Positions 51,375-60,078 of a stretch of DNA of 64,000 nucleotides are shown one piece after another. Made by a program: the position numbers and the translations under genes. Each line of letters opens with the position of its first letter. Positions within the stretch are counted from its first letter, which is position 1. The notes beneath the pieces are model-generated. The model saw only the letters and a list, made by a program, of their open reading frames with translations. It ran no database searches and had not been told where the DNA came from. The stretch comes from a virus, in IMG/VR virus record IMGVR_UViG_3300047478_000138, positions 1-64,000 of that record, one strand, 5' to 3'.

Positions 51375-51546
51375 TTAATAGCTCCGTTTCGTCTGTGAGT
51401 TCGTATTCCGCAGAATCTACTACATAATTCCAATCATGCTCAGAGTAATTCTCCTCTGCAAGACGTTCTGCTTCTAGTACAGAATTTGCTTCTATGTCTG
51501 CATATTCATATTCTTTACGAATATAAAATACTCTATAAGTTGCCAT
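51355..51546 (-). CDS. Hypothetical protein, 63 aa
   Basis: It begins MATYRVFYIRKEYEYADIEA and continues with a helix (VLEAERLAEENYSEHDW), the beta-alpha pattern of small phage proteins of the DpnD/PcfM-like type. Acidic. One base after the AAA ATPase gene's start-proximal neighbour block; no specific function can be assigned. Confidence 0.45.
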   Translation of the reverse strand: MATYRVFYIRKEYEYADIEANSVLEAERLAEENYSEHDWNYVVDSAEYELTDETELLSELTNS

Positions 51547-51547
51547 A

Positions 51548-52294
51548 CTAAATCTCTACTAACTTGCCATCAACAACGTGCTTACGCTTGGATAAAACTT
51601 GTTCGAGATCATCTACCGATACACGAGGGATCTTAAAATGCCCTGCTGCAAGTTTAGTCTTCGTAGTGTTTGCTGGATCGAATACATCAGATTCAAAATA
51701 GAATTGACGATCTTCAAGGACTGTCTCTACAACTGTTGAGAATGACTCCTCAATGATGTTAGTATGCTCCTTGCCTTTCGTGGTTACGTATCGCTTCTCG
51801 TTAACATTGTGACCAAGTTTCGGCGGATAGTGTGCTGACACGTATGTGAACTTACCATAAGTAAGTGTGCAAGATTTGATAGTTTCCAAAATTTTCGTGA
51901 TTGAGTTGTTATAACCGTTCCAAATATCAAAGCCCTTGAACTGCGCTGCTGCCCAACGGTTAAGTAACTTAGTCATAAGAGTAAATGTATCTAGAAAAAT
52001 TCTATCACATCCGTCATATGCTGCTACTGAAATGATGTCCTTGCAGATGTTGTCTACCATATCGTAATCATCTATATTGAAGTCACGGTATACCTTTGCA
52101 AATACTGCATCGTCATCCTCATCCTCACAAATTGCTTTGTTGTCGAAGTTAAAGATAACTGTACGCTTACGCTCCTCATCAGATAACTGTGAGAATGCAT
52201 AAGACTTTCCTGAACCGGTTTCACTTGCTAGTAAAACTGGGTAATGTGATGTTAATCGCTTACGGTCAGTAAGGGTTAAACCTGATAAATTCAT
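51548..52294 (-). CDS. AAA/RecA-like ATPase (AAA_24 type)
   Basis: 248 residues with Walker A SETGSGKSY (Lys30, Ser31) and Walker B DRIFLDTF (Asp102), and a sensor-like FTYVSAHYPPK segment. The order and length match phage AAA_24/Sak4-type recombination ATPases. Beside SSB and the primase-like genes it probably helps load or anneal DNA strands. The start overlaps a small membrane-protein gene by ATGA. Confidence 0.75.
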   Translation of the reverse strand: MNLSGLTLTDRKRLTSHYPVLLASETGSGKSYAFSQLSDEERKRTVIFNFDNKAICEDEDDDAVFAKVYRDFNIDDYDMVDNICKDIISVAAYDGCDRIFLDTFTLMTKLLNRWAAAQFKGFDIWNGYNNSITKILETIKSCTLTYGKFTYVSAHYPPKLGHNVNEKRYVTTKGKEHTNIIEESFSTVVETVLEDRQFYFESDVFDPANTTKTKLAAGHFKIPRVSVDDLEQVLSKRKHVVDGKLVEI

Positions 52295-52419
52295 TGTAAT
52301 TCCTTTCCTGTAAAATAGATTGCTAATCCTGCAACTGCCAAATCAGCACTTCCTGCTAATCCTGCAATAGTTGTTGTACCTAATAAAATAAAGTTAATCA
52401 TTTTATAATATTTACTCAT
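52291..52419 (-). CDS. Small membrane protein, 42 aa
   Basis: MSKYYKMINFILLGTTTIAG followed by a second Ala/Gly-rich hydrophobic stretch. It overlaps both neighbours (ATGAGTAA with the primase-like gene, ATGA with the ATPase gene), which supports translation. Function unknown. Confidence 0.45.
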   Translation of the reverse strand: MSKYYKMINFILLGTTTIAGLAGSADLAVAGLAIYFTGKELQ

Positions 52420-53203
52420 GTGTGATCCTTTGTTGTTTGATAAAATTAAGTACACGACGGGATAGTTCCTGTTGGGACTTAGGGATTAAGAACAAGGAGT
52501 TAACATAATTAACTACCTGTTCCACTTGAGAATAGGATAAACCCATCTCCATTGCTTTATATGCAGCGCTAAGTAATGACTTAGTGCGCCTGCCTTTCGT
52601 TGCATGCTGATACGAGTTGAACTCATGCAATAGCTCAGATATATCCTCCGTAGGACTAGTGGTTCGGTACTCCGGTAAAGATAAATCAACTAGATAATCC
52701 TCAACAATTAATGGTGATTCAGTAAAGTTAAATAGTACTAGTGAACCAGCATAGGAATAGTACTTTTGTGCGGGCTTAGACGATGCCGTATCCATATCGG
52801 AGATTAATCCATTCACACGAATCCCAGTGACTACTGAGCGATACTCCGTTGAATCAACAGATCGACTAAGTGGGATTAACACACGATACTTATATAAATT
52901 GTTGGTGTTTGATGTTGTTGCTATAATACACTCCAAATCCTCATCAATGAGTTGTTGCAAACGATCATAAATCGACAATGATGTCGAGTCAACATCAATA
53001 ATTACGAATTGTGCATCCGAACAAATGTTGAATGTTCCTTGTTCATATCCGATGTAATTGAATGGTGAGAACATATAGTCCTTCACCAAAAGTTCAGTTA
53101 AGTCAGTAAAATTACACTCTACAAAGCGTTCGTAGTGCTTAATCCACTGACGTTCATCCTTGGAGTAATTGGGTAGTTCACGTACTGAAAGAGTTACTTG
53201 CAT
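52412..53203 (-). CDS. AEP/PrimPol-like primase domain protein
   Basis: 263 residues. The pattern FVIIDVDSTSLSIYDR (DVD metal site), IIATTSNTNNLYKYRVLIPL (Ser and Arg positions) and SDMDTASSKPAQKYYSYAG follows the catalytic order of archaeo-eukaryotic primase superfamily domains in phage replication proteins. The C-terminus is helical. It probably makes primers for phage replication, perhaps with the large P-loop protein encoded upstream. Overlaps both neighbours. Confidence 0.65.
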   Translation of the reverse strand: MQVTLSVRELPNYSKDERQWIKHYERFVECNFTDLTELLVKDYMFSPFNYIGYEQGTFNICSDAQFVIIDVDSTSLSIYDRLQQLIDEDLECIIATTSNTNNLYKYRVLIPLSRSVDSTEYRSVVTGIRVNGLISDMDTASSKPAQKYYSYAGSLVLFNFTESPLIVEDYLVDLSLPEYRTTSPTEDISELLHEFNSYQHATKGRRTKSLLSAAYKAMEMGLSYSQVEQVVNYVNSLFLIPKSQQELSRRVLNFIKQQRITHE

Positions 53204-53682
53204 GGCTTTGACTCAGCCCACACACGTTCAAAATATGCTGTTTGCTCTCCATGCATAATAAAAAAGTCAGGATTAAACATATATTGATGTCTGCGCACTC
53301 TGCGTACAAGATCCTCCTTACATAGAAGGTTAAATCCCTTCAAGAATGTTTCGTATTTAATAGAACCATGTGCTGCTGGATCAAAGAATGCTGAATCAGG
53401 GGCTAAGGTTGCTATATAATTTAATGAATTTAGTTCCTTATCCCATATAATTGAGTCCTTGATGAATTTAATGACAGTACGTTCATTGTTGCTAATGCGA
53501 GTCACCACATCAATGAAATCTATTCCAGTAAATTGCCAATCTGCTTTCTGGCCTTCTTCTGCTACGTTATTCCATGATTCTCTACCAACCATATAAAATC
53601 CTCTGTTTGATTTCTGTTTAGTGCGCTTAATAAGCTCTTCATTAGCTCTTAAGGTAACCTGTACTATACTTTGCTTGTCCAT
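53194..53682 (-). CDS. RepL-like winged-helix protein
   Basis: 162 residues. The C-terminal IKYETFLKGFNLLCKEDLVR followed by RRHQYMFNPDFFIMHG matches the winged-helix plus Asn-Pro tail of RepL-type plasmid replication proteins. It may bind DNA at a replication origin or act as a regulator. AAGGG ribosome site, with an extended -10 promoter 36 bases upstream. Confidence 0.55.
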   Translation of the reverse strand: MDKQSIVQVTLRANEELIKRTKQKSNRGFYMVGRESWNNVAEEGQKADWQFTGIDFIDVVTRISNNERTVIKFIKDSIIWDKELNSLNYIATLAPDSAFFDPAAHGSIKYETFLKGFNLLCKEDLVRRVRRHQYMFNPDFFIMHGEQTAYFERVWAESKPCK

Positions 53683-53717
53683 ATAAAATCCCTTTGCATG
53701 ATTTGTTTCGCAAGTAA

Positions 53718-53726
53718 ATTATAGCA
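53718..53726 (-). promoter_or_regulatory. Extended -10 promoter (TGCTATAAT) on - strand
   Basis: The same nonamer as the late promoters, reading leftwards, in the 186-base gap between the Cys-rich gene and the RepL-like gene. The rest of the gap (53727-53868) has AT-rich sequence and short direct TTTGC/CATGC-like repeats but no ORF. Confidence 0.5.
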
Positions 53727-53868
53727 AAGGACTACTTAAACTCCGCATAAATCATGCACAAAATCAAGAAATTCTTCCTAAATTATGCTTAAATTAACAT
53801 GGTAAAAGTCCTGAAATAGGGAGTTAATTGCATGTTGCTACATTATATAATATACTATACGGAAAGAG

Positions 53869-54099
53869 TTACTTGCACGATTCGAAACTGTTGCATCCGA
53901 AAGTGGTAAATGTTGCTTCTGGATCTACTTGCAGAATTGAGTCCTGTACAGAACATCCATAACCATCATGTTTACAATTCGTACAAGTCTGCTGTTCAAA
54001 GTTATCATAAATACGATCTACTGCATGTTTAAGGTTCTGATAATCATATGAATTAATTGTACAATTGGTTACTAATGCTATTGCATCATTTCGTGTCAT
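53869..54099 (-). CDS. Small Cys-rich (zinc-binding-like) protein
   Basis: 76 residues. CTNCKHDGYGCSVQDS and TTFGCNSFESC form a plausible four-Cys metal site. GGAG ribosome site. Located between the large P-loop replication protein and the promoter for the RepL-like gene. Could be a small regulator; no family recognised. Confidence 0.5.
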   Translation of the reverse strand: MTRNDAIALVTNCTINSYDYQNLKHAVDRIYDNFEQQTCTNCKHDGYGCSVQDSILQVDPEATFTTFGCNSFESCK

Positions 54100-54108
54100 T
54101 TGCTACTC

Positions 54109-56388
54109 CTATAAATTTATAAATGGTTCGATTAGATATTCCTGCTTAACAGATTCTCCAAAAGAAACATTAAGTGAAGCGTTAATTGAATCAATAGTTT
54201 CTGCAACTCGTGCTGAATCAACCCCATGAACCACCATATCATACACAATAGATGCTGCTAGAAGTAATGGTGTATTCGACACGTTCAACATATCCACAAT
54301 AATTGCTTGATTATCAAGTATCTCAGACTGCAAATACTTGTCAATCTGCTGCTTAGTTGGCTTAACCTCAGGCTTAGTTGCCAATAATGGAATTGGAGTT
54401 TGCGATGCTATGTTACCAAGAATTGCGCTAATATCAAATGCAGTTGCTGGTTCGGTGTGAGTTAGCAGTGATGAATTAGCATATCCATGATGATTGTTCT
54501 CGTATTCACAATGCTCAGGAGCTATGCGTAACATAAGTTGATTAGCAATTGACATAGTGACATACTTATACTCAGAAGGCTTGATAGCTGAACTGATTGG
54601 TAAATTAAGCACAAAGGCATGATGATTAGTTGGATCGGATGAGGTTGCTATAAAGTGCTTGATGTTACTTAAGTACTTGCTAATCTGCTGCATTGACAAG
54701 AATGAATCTGTCACGGTTAAAACTACAAAAGTTGCTTCGTTTCCGCCAAATGGATTGAATGAGGAATTGACTTTCAGCAATTCACCAAGCATCTCAATAG
54801 GCTTGTCCTTGGAGATGTTGGCGATTGGGCGAGTCGATACATGTCCACCACAAGCTCGGTAAGTATACGTGAGTTCAGTGTTCTTCACAACTGGCACAAA
54901 TATGAAACAATTGGACTTGTCCGAATAGCTTACAGTTGCAACACCCTCCAAGCGAGAATTAACGGGTTTGAGAAAGTTGTTGATTGATTGGGAGTTAAGC
55001 GACTTAACATTGATGTAACCTCTGATAATAGCTTCATCAAGTGGTAAGACATTACTAAAAAAACCTTGTTGCCAGTCTGCAATAAATAGTTCGTAGTCCT
55101 TCATATTTAAAGTATCTGAAAAACGTAATAAATGCTGTGCTGTATAGTCTGCAAAATAAATTGCTGCAATAATAGTTTCCTTCGTGATACGCGTTTCGCC
55201 AGATGCCATAGCCCAAATTGCTGCTATACGACCTATCTTAAATGCACGACCTGACATTTCTATGCCTTCTACAGAATCGCCATTACGTAGTAATAGTGCT
55301 TTGCTATAGTAGTAGTTGTACTTCTTGTAGTCTGCATAGATCTGTCCAGCTTCGTCAGTGAACATAAGTATACGATTCTCGTCAATTTGCTTAACACAAT
55401 TGAGAAAATGAGTGTTCAAATTTCGTGTAGATTCTTCTAGAACTTGGCGTTGCTTGGCTTCGAACATACGATCCTCTGCTGGAGTTGATGGTATATACTC
55501 GTTTTCAAATTCCTCTTTAGCGTTGCTGAATACGATTGTAGTACGACGTGCTAGTGAAGTAAGTAGCATAGGAATTAACAACTTCCGGACATTGCCTTCA
55601 GTGTAGAATGGTGCCGGGCTAGAGATGCCAAGTAAATTGGGAAACATACCTGTAACAGATTCTTCCTTGGCTTCCTCGGTTTTAAACTCAGGTGCAACTG
55701 ATTGACCCATATCGTAGAGGATTGAGAATAACTCAAGGACATCAACTATGTTAGAATTAGATTGAATTGCCATACCAAGTTCAGATGAAAATAAAGATTT
55801 AGTTCCATATGAAGCTTTAGCCATGCGATTAAGAGATGTAGTTAATCCTCCACGAGTTGAGGCAAGTGAAGTAATTGGGATTTCAAGCTTTGCAACATAC
55901 TCCAGATAATCTGATAATTGTACTGCTGATTCGTCAAATTCCGGATTGCCTTTCTTCATATCCTTGACATACTTAGTACGTGCAAGTTCCTGTGCTTCAA
56001 GTGCAGTTTGCTCACTGATAAAATCTGCTGCAAGTTGAGTTGCCTTTGTAAGAGCTTGATAAGTTGAGTCCTTACCACCTCCAGAACGCGCGATAACAAT
56101 TGAGTAAGTGTTTATGCCTATCTCGTCATCCGAGTACATAGGATCGTTTATACGAGGTCGTAGTTGACCGAATAGATGACCTAATACAAAGTTAGCCACA
56201 GCTAAAGCAGAGATGTTGGAAAATGATGGTGTTTTAGCGATGGCTAGTTGAATCATTTGCTGAATGACTGGTGGTAAAAGTGTGACATCAAATGAAGTCA
56301 TACTGCGATTCTGTAAGAAAGTTAGTTCAGATTTGTACTGATTGCTAAGGCTTTCTAGTTGGCTAATTATTTGATCTTCTTGTTTCAT
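54109..56388 (-). CDS. Large P-loop replication protein (DUF3987/N4 gp43-like primase-helicase)
   Basis: 759 residues. A helical N-terminus precedes a P-loop, IVIARSGGGKDST (Lys106), then TSLASTRGGLTTSLNRMA and KSLFSSELGMAIQS (acidic Walker B-like), and VTGMFPNLLGISSPAPFY. This layout is typical of DUF3987-type phage primase/helicase proteins, and N4 has a comparable gene next to SSB and polymerase. It is expected to act at the replication fork with the AEP-like protein encoded downstream. The last 250 residues are unrecognised. AAAGGA ribosome site. Confidence 0.6.
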   Translation of the reverse strand: MKQEDQIISQLESLSNQYKSELTFLQNRSMTSFDVTLLPPVIQQMIQLAIAKTPSFSNISALAVANFVLGHLFGQLRPRINDPMYSDDEIGINTYSIVIARSGGGKDSTYQALTKATQLAADFISEQTALEAQELARTKYVKDMKKGNPEFDESAVQLSDYLEYVAKLEIPITSLASTRGGLTTSLNRMAKASYGTKSLFSSELGMAIQSNSNIVDVLELFSILYDMGQSVAPEFKTEEAKEESVTGMFPNLLGISSPAPFYTEGNVRKLLIPMLLTSLARRTTIVFSNAKEEFENEYIPSTPAEDRMFEAKQRQVLEESTRNLNTHFLNCVKQIDENRILMFTDEAGQIYADYKKYNYYYSKALLLRNGDSVEGIEMSGRAFKIGRIAAIWAMASGETRITKETIIAAIYFADYTAQHLLRFSDTLNMKDYELFIADWQQGFFSNVLPLDEAIIRGYINVKSLNSQSINNFLKPVNSRLEGVATVSYSDKSNCFIFVPVVKNTELTYTYRACGGHVSTRPIANISKDKPIEMLGELLKVNSSFNPFGGNEATFVVLTVTDSFLSMQQISKYLSNIKHFIATSSDPTNHHAFVLNLPISSAIKPSEYKYVTMSIANQLMLRIAPEHCEYENNHHGYANSSLLTHTEPATAFDISAILGNIASQTPIPLLATKPEVKPTKQQIDKYLQSEILDNQAIIVDMLNVSNTPLLLAASIVYDMVVHGVDSARVAETIDSINASLNVSFGESVKQEYLIEPFINL

Positions 56389-56389
56389 G

Positions 56390-56599
56390 TTAATCCTTTG
56401 TAGACAGTATAGAAAGTATAGTCATATGTCTACTTATAAACTCTAAATACTCTGTGCGATTATTATACACCTTCCAAGTTGCTTTTACTGCATACTGATT
56501 TGCTGTTCTACTAGCTTTATCAACTCCTAGATGCAGGTTCTCGAGCTTAATAACTGAGTAAATCAGTCTATATACTTGTGTTTGTGTGTATGATTTCAT
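56390..56599 (-). CDS. Hypothetical protein, 69 aa
   Basis: Basic helical protein starting MKSYTQTQVYRLIYSVIKLE, AAAGGA ribosome site, ending one base before the large P-loop gene. First gene of this sub-operon, just downstream of the strongly structured 56629-56728 element. No motif recognised. Confidence 0.45.
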   Translation of the reverse strand: MKSYTQTQVYRLIYSVIKLENLHLGVDKASRTANQYAVKATWKVYNNRTEYLEFISRHMTILSILSTKD

Positions 56600-56628
56600 G
56601 TGTTGTCCTTTGTAAAATTAAAATTATG

Positions 56629-56728
56629 TAATCTATCTGAGAGCATTACTGGGCCGGTAGCACTGAGGATGAATCCTGCTGCAGGCGGCTTCATTCCTGT
56701 CTTATAAGTAATGCTCTGAGATAGATTA
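56629..56728 (-). other. Strongly structured intergenic RNA/DNA element
   Basis: Two 21-base arms, 56629-56649 and 56708-56728, are complementary at 20 of 21 positions. Pairing extends by ATGT/ACAT after a two-base bulge. Inside lie a GGATGAA/TTCATTCC stem and the near-palindrome CCTGCTGCAGG, so the whole can fold as a multi-branched structure of about 100 bases. Its interior is visibly GC-richer than the surrounding DNA. It occupies the 141-base gap between the DNA polymerase gene and the next operon segment. It contains no ORF or tRNA. A replication origin, packaged ncRNA, or transcription boundary are possibilities. Confidence 0.6.
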
Positions 56729-56740
56729 TACATTAACAGA

Positions 56741-59407
56741 TTACTCTGCTAATGTTGCTAATTTAGCTTCAATAGTAGCTAAATCTGCATGGTTTGGTAA
56801 AGTTACCATGTGGGATTGATCGTATCCAAAATCACACTCCGCTCGTAAGTGTACTGTTTGGTCATGTAGAAAGTCCTGTACCATAATTGGTATAAGATGA
56901 TCGTTCAACCACTTGATTGCTTCTGGTGTGTCATCCAATTCATAGTAAAGAGCGTCATGAATAATGTTCAGTCCCTGGATATTGTGTGGATTGCCGTTAG
57001 CTAAGTATGCATTACGAAAGTTAATTGCCGCAATTAAAGTTAAGTCAGAATACCCCTGAAAGTTAGCGTTGTTCAATGCTAATAAGTCTCGCTTAGGATC
57101 GTCCGAGTAAACTCGTAGACCCCAATTAAGGTGCAGATACTTCTGTTTACGAGAAGTTGGTATCACATACTCGTCACGAAATTGTGCTACTCCAGGATAT
57201 AGTTCCCCATGATAACGGTCAAATATCTCTTGTGTGATAGAACCTCCCTTATGTGCATCAGGAAAACCCCCATAAGCGAGTTTGAAGGTGCAGGGTTTGC
57301 TGTCATTACGCAATTGCTTCGCTCGTTTATTGGTATCTGTTAAATCGTAGCAAAGTTTATTGTACTGTATAGTATTCTCAAATGGTTGCTGTGTTGTGTC
57401 TTCCCACTGCTCTTTGAAAAAGATAGTTGAATGAAGAGTGTGCATATCCCACATAAGTCCAGTTTCTGGGTCAGAACTTAATAACTTGATAGTTGTTGGG
57501 TCCTTGGTTAGACAAGCATTGATGTGGTTCTCTAATCCATTATAATCAACTGCTGCAAGTATACGTCCAGGAGGTGCTATGAACATAGACTTAACTGTCT
57601 TGCCATATACTTTGTGTCCAACAGGTTGTGTAACTCCATTAGCTCCTAGTTGATGCTTAACTGATTCGTCTAGTTTGTCTCCACCGGCTTTGCCAGATAA
57701 GCGTCCGGTGAAAGTTCCAAAAAGCTTAAGTGCATAATGTAATCGTCCATCTACAGTTGATCCGAAATACTTCGGAATATACTGAGTAATCATGTTCTTC
57801 GATTGTGCAATTTCCAGATAGTGCTTGATGATCTGCTGTACGTCGCCAGTAGTGGTGTGTTGCAAGCGCTCAAGTACCTTGCCTGAAAATGATGGTTGGC
57901 CGGTATCCTTAGAGATTTCATCAGATTCAAGTCCAAAATTCATCCACATCTTCGTAAGTTGTGAGTAATTCCATGGATTGAATCCAAGAGTTAGATAATT
58001 CTGTGGATTGGCTACTTTGTCAATACGATTGTTATCTAGATTTTGCTGATGTGCCTTCTGTTCTGCGAAAAGATTGCATGCCACTACAATGTTTGGATGA
58101 TCGTACTGCTTGTTAATGAGTGGTTGTACTAGCGGATCTGTAATAGACTTCAATTCCTTGTCAGATAATGTTGTATAAGTAGATCCGGTTAAATGGTTTA
58201 CTACAAATGCTCGCATCGCTGGATTAGATTGATAGCCTATATACTTAGGATGCGCCCAAACTTTATGAATAGGGGCAAGGAATTTATCTATGCGTTCCTG
58301 ATCAATTACTGATTGAAAGTCCTGTACAAGTTTGTATGAGTTAATTGATTCAAGAGTAAGCTTATTGAATGCTTCAACCTCTCCTAATAGCTTAGTAACT
58401 TTAGCCAAATCAATTGCTTGACCTGTGTTCAACATCTCTATAATAACTGGTATTGCAGGCTTGAGAATGAAGTCGTAGTAATAACGTTGGTTAAATTGCT
58501 CAGTGTTGTGTCTAGGTTCGCTAGTCTGCGAGATCCATTCGGTCGGATATGCCGGTTCAAAGTCGTACTTAGACCAAACTAGGTGTGTAGCACATGCGTC
58601 AATTCCACAATAATAAATTAATGGTAGATTGTACATGTATGGAGTTGGATTAGAGCCAACATAATGCAAATTAGTATTTACATAATCAGAGGAATCAACA
58701 TACAAATCAAAAGAGGACTTATCTGTAGCCCAATCGAGATATGGGTACTTGGCAAGTTGCTTCAGACCGGTCTTGCGTTTGTCCGGATTAACATGATTAT
58801 GGTAAACTGCAGCAAGTAGCTGGGAGTCCTCGATGTTGTGCGGTAATTTGCCAGTATGGTAAATCAAAAAACGTGTGTCAAAAACGGCGTTGTGATATAC
58901 TTGTCGACACTGAGTGGTTACTAACCAATTCAGTACAAAATCACGAATGATGTCGTCTTTAAATACAATAACAACAGACTTAGTAAGATTCCATCCAATA
59001 GTTACCATAGTCAAATGATTGAACTGAGGTAAGGTAAGATCGCGTGCTTCAAAGTCTACTGCAATAGTTGTGTATGCTTGCTCAATGCCAATTAGCCATT
59101 CTGCTGCTATTGAAATATCATCAGTCCATGTTATCTGTGGTTTGATGTGCTGTGAAGCGATGACATCTGCAATAACTGATGCATTCGATATATCATCAAC
59201 ATACATACAGGAGTCTTTTAGTGGATAGTAATCCGTGATACACATATCCTTCAAATGATATGTGGAGTATCCTGATTCATTCCTTGGTAAGTCTCGTATG
59301 AAGCGTGTTGAAATCTCTATACCAGTTAGGTTGTAGCGATGCTGTAATTGAGCATGGACTTGCTGAATAATTCCAGGGATATGTTCTGTGAGGAGTAAGA
59401 TAGCCAT
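56741..59407 (-). CDS. Family A DNA polymerase with 3'-5' exonuclease
   Basis: 888 residues, close to N4 gp39. The DnaQ-like exonuclease site is VDFEARD (Asp118, Glu120). The polymerase domain has TFTGRLSGKAGG, motif A AAVDYNGLENH (Asp621), motif B SKPCTFKLAYGG (Lys709, Tyr712) and motif C IIHDALYYEL (Asp818). It replicates the phage genome. The Tyr of motif B predicts normal dNTP/ddNTP discrimination as in T7 polymerase. AGAGG ribosome site; it overlaps the stop of the preceding gene. Confidence 0.93.
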   Translation of the reverse strand: MAILLLTEHIPGIIQQVHAQLQHRYNLTGIEISTRFIRDLPRNESGYSTYHLKDMCITDYYPLKDSCMYVDDISNASVIADVIASQHIKPQITWTDDISIAAEWLIGIEQAYTTIAVDFEARDLTLPQFNHLTMVTIGWNLTKSVVIVFKDDIIRDFVLNWLVTTQCRQVYHNAVFDTRFLIYHTGKLPHNIEDSQLLAAVYHNHVNPDKRKTGLKQLAKYPYLDWATDKSSFDLYVDSSDYVNTNLHYVGSNPTPYMYNLPLIYYCGIDACATHLVWSKYDFEPAYPTEWISQTSEPRHNTEQFNQRYYYDFILKPAIPVIIEMLNTGQAIDLAKVTKLLGEVEAFNKLTLESINSYKLVQDFQSVIDQERIDKFLAPIHKVWAHPKYIGYQSNPAMRAFVVNHLTGSTYTTLSDKELKSITDPLVQPLINKQYDHPNIVVACNLFAEQKAHQQNLDNNRIDKVANPQNYLTLGFNPWNYSQLTKMWMNFGLESDEISKDTGQPSFSGKVLERLQHTTTGDVQQIIKHYLEIAQSKNMITQYIPKYFGSTVDGRLHYALKLFGTFTGRLSGKAGGDKLDESVKHQLGANGVTQPVGHKVYGKTVKSMFIAPPGRILAAVDYNGLENHINACLTKDPTTIKLLSSDPETGLMWDMHTLHSTIFFKEQWEDTTQQPFENTIQYNKLCYDLTDTNKRAKQLRNDSKPCTFKLAYGGFPDAHKGGSITQEIFDRYHGELYPGVAQFRDEYVIPTSRKQKYLHLNWGLRVYSDDPKRDLLALNNANFQGYSDLTLIAAINFRNAYLANGNPHNIQGLNIIHDALYYELDDTPEAIKWLNDHLIPIMVQDFLHDQTVHLRAECDFGYDQSHMVTLPNHADLATIEAKLATLAE

Positions 59408-59643
59408 TACATTCCTCTCTTACGAAGTTCTTCTTCAAAATAAGGAATTGCTTCTATTCTCCGGTTGTCGCGTTTACACTTTGCAAGAGAAAATTGTATA
59501 TGAGATGTTTGCATATCTTCTATATACATTTCTCTGCCGTCTTTAGTTTCCCAAATTGGTTTAGCTTGTTTAAACGGTTGCTTTGGACAACTCATATAAT
59601 ATTCAAATTCGTTTGCTAAAGCTAATTCTGCATATTCTCCCAT
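59407..59643 (-). CDS. Small conserved phage protein, 78 aa
   Basis: The central segment IWETKDGREMYIEDMQTSHI follows the W-x-T-x-D-G-x-x-I-x-D-M-x-x-x-H pattern of small phage proteins of unknown function. A second gene here (61088-61264) has a related WITRDGKSIPIKDLSERH. GGAG ribosome site. Upstream neighbour and partner in translation of the DNA polymerase. Confidence 0.55.
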   Translation of the reverse strand: MGEYAELALANEFEYYMSCPKQPFKQAKPIWETKDGREMYIEDMQTSHIQFSLAKCKRDNRRIEAIPYFEEELRKRGM

Positions 59644-59646
59644 TAC

Positions 59647-59865
59647 TTACTCCTCAAAATCAGGACTGTTGTAAAACTCAAGCAATTGTTCAAATTGCTG
59701 TGTGCCAATTGTGTTAATGAACTCTTGATAAGATACTGCATCAAATAATTGATTTAGTAAATTGTTGAGTAATTCATCATCACTTGAAATAGTGAGCATT
59801 AAGTTGCCTCCAGATTTCACTGATAAGTGTACATCTGAATATTTATAAGGTATTAATAATTGCAT
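59647..59865 (-). CDS. Hypothetical protein, 72 aa
   Basis: It begins MQLLIPYKYSDVHLSVKSGG, a short beta-rich part followed by acidic helices. Weak ribosome site (AAAGATAAG), probably coupled to the gene before it. Unrecognised. Confidence 0.4.
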   Translation of the reverse strand: MQLLIPYKYSDVHLSVKSGGNLMLTISSDDELLNNLLNQLFDAVSYQEFINTIGTQQFEQLLEFYNSPDFEE

Positions 59866-59868
59866 AAC

Positions 59869-60069
59869 TTATCTTTCATAATTAGAATTCTCTTGGATGA
59901 ATCCAAAATGTATTGCGAATCTAAGTAGTCGCATTGCGTCTTCTACCTCCATAGATTCATCATCAATAATTGAGTACATGATGTCTGTAAATAATAAATC
60001 GCTATTCTTGCATAATCGTACTGCATCTTGCCAATTTCCGTTGATGATGTTTGATTTAATGTCTTCCAT
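59869..60069 (-). CDS. Hypothetical protein, 66 aa
   Basis: Acidic helical protein beginning MEDIKSNIINGNWQDAVRLC. Nine bases downstream of the nuclease gene stop. Its ribosome site is AGAAG. No motif recognised. Confidence 0.4.
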   Translation of the reverse strand: MEDIKSNIINGNWQDAVRLCKNSDLLFTDIMYSIIDDESMEVEDAMRLLRFAIHFGFIQENSNYER

Positions 60070-60078
60070 AAAATACTT

